Part shown: positions 6,280 through 11,929 of the stretch, piece after piece | How positions within the stretch are numbered: position 1 is the stretch's first letter | Layout of the letters: each line of letters begins with the position of its first letter | The notes under the pieces: generated by a model | Seen by the model: the letters and a program-made list of their open reading frames with translations, nothing else | What the model was told of the DNA's origin: nothing | Database searches by the model: none | Translations under genes and position numbers: made by a program | Source: Gemmatimonadota bacterium | Lineage (GTDB): Bacteria; Latescibacterota; UBA2968; UBA8231 | Length of the DNA: 11,929 nucleotides | NCBI GenBank assembly: GCA_026706505.1 | Contig: JAPOYQ010000231.1 | Location: 1 to 11,929 of the forward strand | Reading direction: 5' to 3'

Positions 6280-6381
6280 CGCACCACAAGATGCAAAAAG
6301 CCGCGTTTTTGTTTATTTTTTAGTATTCCCCTTCCAAATCTGATTGCTTTTCAACCTATGTACTAGCGGAGTCCGTGCTCT
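6280..6381 (+). other. AT-rich gap between the VWA gene and ftsK with a weak terminator-like hairpin
   Basis: This 102-base gap is much more AT-rich than its surroundings. CAAAAA at 6294-6299 and TTTTTG at 6306-6311 form a six-pair, mostly A-T stem with a six-base loop. TTTATTTTTT follows, which would suit a weak terminator. GCGGAG at 6366-6371, 10 bases before the ftsK ATG, is a plausible ribosome binding site. I looked for a sigma70 promoter for ftsK and found none with acceptable boxes and spacing. Confidence 0.4.
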
Positions 6382-8688
6382 ATGTCCGAGTTTTCGCACC
6401 CGCCCAAAGGCGAAAAAAAGCCCCAAGTTTTAGGCGTGCTCCTCATTGGCCTCGGTGCGTTTTTACTCATCTGCTTGATGTCCCATTCGCCGCTCGATCC
6501 TCCCAATTCGAGCCGGTCGGTGGCTGAGAGTTTGAATTGGGGGGGAGGGATAGGCGCGTATGCGTCGTATGGGGCCTTTGCGGGTATGGGACTGGCCGCG
6601 TACGTCTGGCCCATGCTGTTGTTGCTCTGGGGTTGGAATAGGGTGCGTTGCGAGCCGGTGGCTTCTGCTGTGCATCGCAGTATGGGTCTTTTGCTCATGG
6701 CCGTCCTCATCTGTGTCGCGACGGGCCTGCCCGGCTATTCTCCGCACAGAGCCTACGAGTTGGGCGGCGTGTTGGGAACCCAGATTAGTTTGGAATTTCT
6801 CATACCGTACCTAGGGAGGCTGGGGTCGGCCGTATTGCTGAGCGCGCTGTTTGTGGTGGCGGTGATTTTGACTCCTGGCCTGAACTGGCGGATGTTGGCG
6901 TGGCTGGGGTCTGGTTTGGCGGCGGTTTGGCGGTGGCTTGGGTGTCTGCGGAGACTGCTCCCTGCTAGGCACAAGAGCAAATCCGTAAAATGGGAACGGG
7001 GCGAAACCGCCATGGTGCGAAAAATGCGACCCGAGATTGGCGCAGAGTCTCGGGTCGAGGATGCGGCCCCTTGGAAGCCAATGGTTGAAGAGGTTGCTGC
7101 AGTGGAGCCTCGGGTGCGGGAGCCAGCGCGCGTTGAGCGGCGCGAGCGCAAAAAGAAGAAGGAACCGGTGGTTGAAGATACAGCTATACCAGAGTCGGTA
7201 CACCAACAAGAGAAGGCAGAGCCAACCCGCAAGCCAGCCAGTGGTCGCTACGAAATCCCAAGCACCCAGTTGCTAGACGAAGTGCCAGCTAGCCACAGCG
7301 ACGTCTCTAAGGAGGCCTTGCTGGAAAACGCCAAGATGCTGGAGAATGCGCTGGGCAATTTCGACGTGGCCTGTCAGGTCGTGGAGGTGAGTCCCGGGCC
7401 AGTGGTGACGCGCTACGAGGTGGAGCCGGCCCCGGGGGTCAAGGTCAATCGCATCGCCGCGCTCTCGGACGATCTCGCACGCGTGATGAGCGCGAAGGGC
7501 ATTCGCATTCAAGCGCCGGTACCGGGGAAATCCGTGGTGGGGGTGGAGATTGCCAATCAGGAGCGGGTGACTGTGTACTTGCGCGAAATCCTCGAAGACG
7601 AAGTGTTCAGCCAGTCGGATTCCAAGCTGGTCATGGGATTAGGTAAGACGATTTCGGGCGAGCCGTGTGCCGCGGATTTGGCCAAAATGCCCCATCTATT
7701 GGTCGCCGGTGCCACTGGGGCCGGCAAGAGCGTGTGCCTGAACAGCCTAATTTGCAGCATCCTCTTCAAGGCCACGCCGGACGAGGTGCGCTTTATCATG
7801 GTCGATCCCAAGGTCGTCGAATTGATGATGTACAACGATATCCCGCACTTGTTGGTGCCGGTTATCACCGAGCCGAAGAAGGCCGCGGAAGCATTGAAGT
7901 GGGCCGTGGCCGAAATGGAATCTCGCTACCAGAGGCTCGCCAAGTTGGGAGTGCGCAATCTGTCCGACTACAACGCCAAGCTGGCGCGCAGCCAAGCCGA
8001 GGCCGAAGAAGAGGGTGTCGAGCCCGAGAAGCCGCTGGCGTACCTCGTGATAGTAATCGACGAATTCGCCGATTTGATGCTGACGGCTCCCTCCGATGTG
8101 GAGACCTCGCTGATGAGCTTGGCGCAGAAATCGCGCGCGGTGGGTATTCACATCATCTTGGCGACCCAGCGGCCTTCGGTGAACGTGATTACGGGGGTAA
8201 TCAAGGCCAACTTCCCTTCGCGCATTGCCTTCCAAGTGGCGTCGAAGACGGACTCGCGCACGATCCTCGATCTCAATGGGGCCGAGCGGCTCTTGGGGAT
8301 GGGCGATATGCTCTTTCTGCCGAGCGGCCAAGGCGAGCCAATCCGCGTCCACGGGGCCTTTATTTCTGGTGAGGAAACCGAGCGCTTGGTCGAAGCATTG
8401 AAGGAGAGCCAGTACGAGGCCGAGGAAGTTGCGGTGTTTTCCGAGCAGCCGGATATTAACGCAGTTTCCGATGCGCGCGACGACCTCTTTGACGACGCCG
8501 TGCGCTTAGTTGCCGAACACCGGCAGGCTTCCACGTCGTTTTTGCAGCGGCGCTTGAAAGTTGGTTATTCCCGCGCCGGGCGTTTGATGGACGAGCTAGA
8601 GGCCGCCGGTATCGTCGGGCCGATCGTCGGAGCGAAGCCGCGCGAGATTCTCATCGAAAGCGCGGAAGAGGAGTACGCGGAAGAATGA
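6382..8688 (+). CDS. ftsK: DNA translocase FtsK/SpoIIIE
   Basis: FtsK is the septal ATP-driven DNA pump that clears chromosome ends from the division site and activates dimer resolution at dif. The 768-residue product has an N-terminal membrane domain with four hydrophobic segments (about 15-33, 58-85, 100-118 and 135-165). A charged Pro/Glu/Lys linker spans about 185-295 and is much shorter than the E. coli linker. The RecA-like motor carries Walker A GATGAGKS at 443-450 and Walker B VIVIDEFADLM around 556-566, followed by ILATQRPSVNVITG. A winged-helix gamma domain at about 700-758 (FLQRRLKVGYSRAGRLMDELE) reads polar DNA motifs in known FtsKs. ATG 6382 is supported by GCGGAG upstream. The stop overlaps the lolA start as ATGA, an order (ftsK-lolA) shared with enterobacteria. 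Confidence 0.97.
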   Translation: MSEFSHPPKGEKKPQVLGVLLIGLGAFLLICLMSHSPLDPPNSSRSVAESLNWGGGIGAYASYGAFAGMGLAAYVWPMLLLLWGWNRVRCEPVASAVHRSMGLLLMAVLICVATGLPGYSPHRAYELGGVLGTQISLEFLIPYLGRLGSAVLLSALFVVAVILTPGLNWRMLAWLGSGLAAVWRWLGCLRRLLPARHKSKSVKWERGETAMVRKMRPEIGAESRVEDAAPWKPMVEEVAAVEPRVREPARVERRERKKKKEPVVEDTAIPESVHQQEKAEPTRKPASGRYEIPSTQLLDEVPASHSDVSKEALLENAKMLENALGNFDVACQVVEVSPGPVVTRYEVEPAPGVKVNRIAALSDDLARVMSAKGIRIQAPVPGKSVVGVEIANQERVTVYLREILEDEVFSQSDSKLVMGLGKTISGEPCAADLAKMPHLLVAGATGAGKSVCLNSLICSILFKATPDEVRFIMVDPKVVELMMYNDIPHLLVPVITEPKKAAEALKWAVAEMESRYQRLAKLGVRNLSDYNAKLARSQAEAEEEGVEPEKPLAYLVIVIDEFADLMLTAPSDVETSLMSLAQKSRAVGIHIILATQRPSVNVITGVIKANFPSRIAFQVASKTDSRTILDLNGAERLLGMGDMLFLPSGQGEPIRVHGAFISGEETERLVEALKESQYEAEEVAVFSEQPDINAVSDARDDLFDDAVRLVAEHRQASTSFLQRRLKVGYSRAGRLMDELEAAGIVGPIVGAKPREILIESAEEEYAEE

Positions 8689-9329
8689 GCTTGTGGTTGT
8701 GGGCTAGTCTTTCTGTAGGCTTAGTGACGAGCGCGGCCCTCGGGCAGAGCGGCGACCAGATCATTGCTAGGGTGCAGAAGCGTCTTTCCAGCTACAAGAC
8801 GTTTGAAGCCCGCTTTGAAAAGCAATTCTACTGGGCAGTGCTGGACAAGTACCGCAGCCGCGAAGGCCGGATTTATTTGCGCCGCCCGAATCGCTTTCGC
8901 ATCGAGTTGGAAGGGGGCGATGTGGTGGTGGCCGATGGCGAGGCCGTCTGGTCGTATGTCGTGCACAACGGCCAGGTGGTGATCAGTCCCTACGAAGCGG
9001 AAATAAAGACTCCTTGGGAAGTGTTTTTCGACTATACCGAACGCTATGTGCCCATTGCGGTGGAGGAAAGCTCGTTGCGGGGGCAGCCCTGCTATTTGCT
9101 GATCATGGAACCAGAAAACAAAGCCTCTGTGATCGAACAGATGCGGGTTTGGGTGGATCCCCGGAAGTGGTTTCTCCTGCAAGTGGAGCAGCGCGAGGCC
9201 AATGGCAATCGCACCGCGTACGTGCTCAGGGATCATCGCACCAATAAGAAAATAGCCGACGAGGTTTTTTCTTTTCAGGTGCCCGAAGGGGTGGAGGTGC
9301 TAGACACGAGGGAACCTCCTGTTGAATAA
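8685..9329 (+). CDS. lolA: Outer-membrane lipoprotein carrier LolA family protein
   Basis: LolA is the periplasmic chaperone that takes lipoproteins from the LolCDE transporter to the outer membrane. The 214-residue product has a signal peptide (hydrophobic residues about 3-19, likely cleaved near AALG-QSG). The mature part shows the LolA pattern: QIIARVQKRLSSYKTFEARFEKQF, GRIYLRRPNRFRIEL, VVADGEAVWSY, then RVWVDPRKWFLLQVE and the final FSFQVPEGVEVLD. The convex incomplete beta-barrel fold is inferred from this order. The start ATG overlaps the ftsK stop by four bases, with GAGGAG 11 bases upstream, so translation is likely coupled. It implies an outer membrane. Other LolA-like proteins with different cargo exist, so the exact role is a little less certain than the fold. 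Confidence 0.9.
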   Translation: MSLWLWASLSVGLVTSAALGQSGDQIIARVQKRLSSYKTFEARFEKQFYWAVLDKYRSREGRIYLRRPNRFRIELEGGDVVVADGEAVWSYVVHNGQVVISPYEAEIKTPWEVFFDYTERYVPIAVEESSLRGQPCYLLIMEPENKASVIEQMRVWVDPRKWFLLQVEQREANGNRTAYVLRDHRTNKKIADEVFSFQVPEGVEVLDTREPPVE

Positions 9330-10995
9330 GAGGGTGTGGTGGTGGTGCGCGGCCTTGCTAGTGCACGCGGGGGCCTTGACGGTCGCGGCGGATCAGAATA
9401 TCTGGATTCTGTTGCGCGACAAAATGGACGCCGAGGGACAGCGCGTTGCTTGGGTGGATTTGGGGACCGGTCATTCGGACGCAGAGTTGGATATGCCCAT
9501 CAACCAACTCTATATCGAGCGCCTGCGAAAGATGGGAGTGGTGGTGCGCTTCTCCTCGCGTTGGCTCAACGCGGTCAGCGCGCGAGTCTCGCCCGAGGTG
9601 CAGCGCCGAGTGCAGGCTGTGGACTTTGTCGTCGAAACTCGGCCTGTGCAGCGCTTGCAGCGACCCCGTCCACTGCCACTGGTGCCACTTGCTAGCCCCA
9701 AGTTGCTGCAAAGCCGTTATGGTCTCGCCTTGGAGCCGTTGGCCCAAATCTCCGTTCCCCCCCTACACGACCAAGGTCTTACGGGTACTGGAGTGCGGGT
9801 GGCCTTGCTCGATAATGGTTTCCACTACGCCGAACACGCAGCCTTCGACTCCATTCGCGTGGTGGCCCAGCGTGACTTTGTCAATGACGACGAGGTCGTC
9901 ACCGACGAGGCCGGTCAACCCATCACGGGCGACGAAATGAGCAGCAGCCAAAACTTGCACGGCGCGCAAGTGCTTTCCCTGCTAGCAGGTTATCACCCCG
10001 ATCACTTTATCGGCGTAGCACCCGACGCCGAGTACATCTTGGCCAAGACCGAACTAGACGACAACATGCCCGAAATGCCCTCGGAGGAGGATCGCTGGGT
10101 CGCCGGCTTGGAATGGGCGGACAGCTTGGGGGCACAGGTGGTCAACAGCTCGTTGGGCTACAATCGGTGGGACGATGGCACTGGCTACTCGCCAGCGGAT
10201 CTGGATGGAAAAACCGCGCTGACGAGCGTGGCAGCGGCGCTGGCCGTGCGGCGCGGCATCGTAGTGGTGGTGTCCGCGGGCAATGAGGCCAATGGGGATT
10301 GGCACTACATAACGATGCCGGCGGACGCCGATGGCGCGATTGCGGTGGGGGCGGTAGATGTGCCCGGCAGCGGCGACGGCACGCCGCAGATTGCCTCCTT
10401 TAGCTCGCGGGGGCCAACGGCCGATGGCCGCATCAAGCCGGATGTGGTCGCACCCGGCAGCGGCGTGGTGGTTGCGGATTTGCGGCGCGGTGGCTATGTG
10501 CGCAAGGGCGGCACTTCCTTTGCGGCCCCCCTGGTGAGCGGGGTTTGCGCCCTGTTGTTGCAAAAAAATCCCGAATGGAGGCCGGACCAAGTGCTGGAGG
10601 CTTTGCGCTCGACTGCATTGGACTTGGGTACCGCCGGTCCCGACACAGTCTATGGCTGGGGGCAGATAAACGCGCTGGCGGCCAGTGGCCTCGACGAGGT
10701 GCCGCCGCAGGAGGACCGCCTGTTGGCACCCTTTCCCAATCCGGCACGGGACGGGGTAGTGCATTTTCCGGTGCAGCTAGCCGAGCGCGGCCTCGTCGAG
10801 TTGAACGTTTTTGACGTAGCTGGTCGGTTGGTGTTCGCCGAGCGTTGGGATCTGTGGCCGGGGAGCCACGACCAGCCAGGTCGCGCCCCGCGTTGGACGT
10901 CGGGCCGGGCCGTGGCCAACGGGGTCTACTTCTATCAACTGCGGTCGCCTAATCGTAGCCATTTGGGCAAAATTGCCCTTGTGCGCGCCCCTTGA
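9322..10995 (+). CDS. Secreted subtilisin-family (S8) serine protease with C-terminal sorting domain
   Basis: A 557-residue secreted endopeptidase. A signal peptide ends near AA23. Residues about 24-115 look like an inhibitory pro-region with no motif I can name. The S8 catalytic domain follows with the full set of active residues: Asp164 in VALLDNGF, His213 in NLHGAQVLS, oxyanion Asn321 in SAGNEAN, and Ser399 in GGTSFAAPLVSG. Residues from about 475 form a sorting domain starting LLAPFPNPARDG and ending NGVYFYQLR...LGKIALVRAP, related to the one in the first gene of the window; this suggests export across the outer membrane by a type IX-like route. Start TTG 9322 has GAGGGA eight bases upstream and overlaps the lolA stop by eight bases, so the two are probably co-translated. 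Substrates are unknown. Confidence 0.93.
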   Translation: MNKRVWWWCAALLVHAGALTVAADQNIWILLRDKMDAEGQRVAWVDLGTGHSDAELDMPINQLYIERLRKMGVVVRFSSRWLNAVSARVSPEVQRRVQAVDFVVETRPVQRLQRPRPLPLVPLASPKLLQSRYGLALEPLAQISVPPLHDQGLTGTGVRVALLDNGFHYAEHAAFDSIRVVAQRDFVNDDEVVTDEAGQPITGDEMSSSQNLHGAQVLSLLAGYHPDHFIGVAPDAEYILAKTELDDNMPEMPSEEDRWVAGLEWADSLGAQVVNSSLGYNRWDDGTGYSPADLDGKTALTSVAAALAVRRGIVVVVSAGNEANGDWHYITMPADADGAIAVGAVDVPGSGDGTPQIASFSSRGPTADGRIKPDVVAPGSGVVVADLRRGGYVRKGGTSFAAPLVSGVCALLLQKNPEWRPDQVLEALRSTALDLGTAGPDTVYGWGQINALAASGLDEVPPQEDRLLAPFPNPARDGVVHFPVQLAERGLVELNVFDVAGRLVFAERWDLWPGSHDQPGRAPRWTSGRAVANGVYFYQLRSPNRSHLGKIALVRAP

Positions 10996-11002
10996 GGAAG
11001 CC

Positions 11003-11530
11003 ATGGTAATCAAAGCAAACGAGCGCAAGAAACAGCTCAACAAACGTCTGCGGCTGCTCAATCGCCTCGTCTTGGGCGGCGTGACCCTCTTCGTGCCGAT
11101 CTACATTGGGGTGAGCTTGACGGGCGGATCAGCGGACAAACTGGAAAACCTGACTAACCTGTTCGCCAACATCAACAACCAAGTTGCCCTGACGGTGCCC
11201 CCGGATGGGGTGCGCTACATGCACTTTTTTCACGGTCCACCCGATGAGGGCCACAAGTTTGTGCTCATCGATGTGCGTTTGCAGGTGAACTTGCAGCTCG
11301 CGTGGGCGATTGTACCGAGGTGTTTTCAACTCGTTGACGACCACGGACGGCGCTATTACCCGCTGTCGCGATCGCCGTTTTTCATTGCGCACACCAACGA
11401 GCTCCAGGGGACCAAGGGCGAGGTTTACGAAGGGCAGCTGCTCTTTGAAATACCCACTGAACGCAAGCACGATAGCCTCCTTTTTGATCGCTACAACGAA
11501 ACCAAGGAAGACGACAATGGCCACGATTGA
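11003..11530 (+). CDS. Membrane-anchored DUF4352-like protein
   Basis: A 175-residue protein. It begins with a strongly basic cytoplasmic stretch (KANERKKQLNKRLRLLNR), followed by one membrane segment at about 22-39 (LVLGGVTLFVPIYIGVSL), so the rest should be outside the cytoplasm. The outer domain contains FVLIDVRLQVN, FQLVDDHGRRYYPL and YEGQLLFEIP...SLLFDR. This pattern of strands resembles DUF4352, an immunoglobulin-like fold in many small lipoproteins and membrane proteins; the match is from memory and moderate. ATG 11003 has GAGG five bases upstream and follows the protease stop by seven bases. An upstream in-frame start near 10973 would overlap the protease and lacks support. The end overlaps prfB by 14 bases. 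The function is unknown. Confidence 0.75.
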   Translation: MVIKANERKKQLNKRLRLLNRLVLGGVTLFVPIYIGVSLTGGSADKLENLTNLFANINNQVALTVPPDGVRYMHFFHGPPDEGHKFVLIDVRLQVNLQLAWAIVPRCFQLVDDHGRRYYPLSRSPFFIAHTNELQGTKGEVYEGQLLFEIPTERKHDSLLFDRYNETKEDDNGHD

Positions 11531-11929
11531 GGAACAGTTGACACTCGGGCGGCAGCAGCTAGAGCGGCTACGAGGGTATCTTTGACATAAGCGGCAAGAA
11601 GGAAGAGCTAGCTGCATTAGAAAAGCGCATGGTGGCCGCAGACTTTTGGAGCGACCGGCAGCAGGCCGAATCCGTCGGCAAGGCGGCGCGCATCCTCAAG
11701 GACACCATCGCGGATTGGGAAACCTTGGACACGCAGTTAGAAGACTTGGACCAACTGCGGCAGATGGCGGTCGAAGAGGGAGATGCAGAAGCGCTGACCG
11801 AAGTCGAGACCGAGGTCGAGCACGCCATGCAGGGCATTGGCGAATTGGAGTTTCGCACGATGCTCAACGACGAGGACGACCCCCAAAATGCCATCCTCGT
11901 CATTCACTCGGGGGCAGGGGGCACGGACG
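11517..11929 (+). CDS. prfB: Peptide chain release factor 2 (N-terminal part, programmed +1 frameshift)
   Basis: RF2 releases peptides at UGA and UAA. The first 22 codons from ATG 11517 end RLRGYL, then an in-frame TGA occurs at 11583-11585. Skipping one base (+1) at CTT TGA C continues as DISGKKEELAALEKRM, and this second frame is open to the window end, reaching VIHSGAGGTD, a conserved RF2 segment. Domain 1 is alpha-helical and charged (ADFWSDRQQAESVGKAARIL), as in the family. The SPF anticodon motif and GGQ catalytic motif lie beyond the window, so the gene is truncated only by the window edge. AAGGA eight bases upstream is a good ribosome binding site. The start overlaps the preceding gene, so transcription probably comes from the ftsK-side operon. 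Confidence 0.97.
11572..11586 (+). promoter_or_regulatory. prfB programmed +1 frameshift site
   Basis: The site reads GAGGG TAT CTT TGA C. An internal Shine-Dalgarno-like GAGGG sits three bases before the CTT slip codon, followed by the poor-context stop UGA-C. Spacing and slip codon are the same as in E. coli prfB. In that known mechanism, low RF2 slows termination at the UGA, the ribosome slips +1 on CUU-U, and full-length RF2 is made. This is autoregulation by the protein's own activity. Confidence 0.95.

Noticed and set aside
6300..6381. Possible promoter in front of ftsK
   Set aside because: Candidate boxes such as TTGCTT and TATGTA have wrong spacing (about 7 bases); no acceptable pair was found.
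1411..6549. GGGNAGGG (KOPS-like) octamers at 1411, 3660 and 6542, all on the + strand
   Set aside because: About two are expected by chance in G-rich + strand DNA of this length, so three give no real evidence of FtsK-orienting sequences.
10054..10764. Minus-strand open frame of 236 codons opposite the protease
   Set aside because: It mirrors a well-supported S8 protease; its composition is shadow-like and there is no start signal or motif.
1..11929. Search for tRNA, rRNA, CRISPR arrays, insertion-sequence ends or phage genes
   Set aside because: No cloverleaf-like sequences, repeat-spacer pattern, transposase motifs or terminal inverted repeats were seen, and coding density leaves little room for them.

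Overview
The window looks like about 12 kb of housekeeping chromosome from a Gram-negative bacterium, with a GC content I estimate by eye at about 60%. All genes are on the + strand. Two secreted proteins end in the beta-sandwich C-terminal domain used for type IX-like sorting (xYPNPFNPxT or FPNP start, GxYFYxL near the end). A LolA-type carrier implies an outer membrane. Together these point to the FCB superphylum, perhaps one of its candidate lineages such as Latescibacterota, Zixibacteria or KSB1. The exact phylum is inference.

Layout: (1) 1-552 is the tail of a secreted protein, closed by a strong intrinsic terminator at 587-624. (2) A stable hairpin at 624-654 precedes moaD and moaE, the two subunits of molybdopterin synthase. 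One base after moaE comes a small cysteine-dependent phosphatase resembling DUSP23. (3) A sigma70-type promoter at 1831-1859 drives a free-standing 64-residue zinc-ribbon protein, which has its own terminator at 2155-2190. (4) A compact run follows: a YbbR-domain membrane protein, tsaD (tRNA t6A synthesis), and a 713-residue membrane-anchored von Willebrand A protein. (5) After a short AT-rich gap comes a second run in which every junction overlaps or nearly touches: ftsK, lolA, a subtilisin-family secreted protease, a small membrane-anchored protein of DUF4352 type, and the start of prfB (release factor 2). prfB carries the classic +1 programmed frameshift site and runs off the window end.

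The second run links chromosome translocation at division, envelope lipoprotein transport, a secreted protease and translation termination. The ftsK-lolA pairing is also found in enterobacteria. I see no mobile elements, CRISPR, tRNA or rRNA, and no convincing new multi-gene system. The points most worth checking are the missing stop after the MoaD di-glycine, the hairpin before moaD, the MoaDE-phosphatase pairing, an altered loop in TsaD, and the VWA protein of unknown job between tsaD and ftsK.
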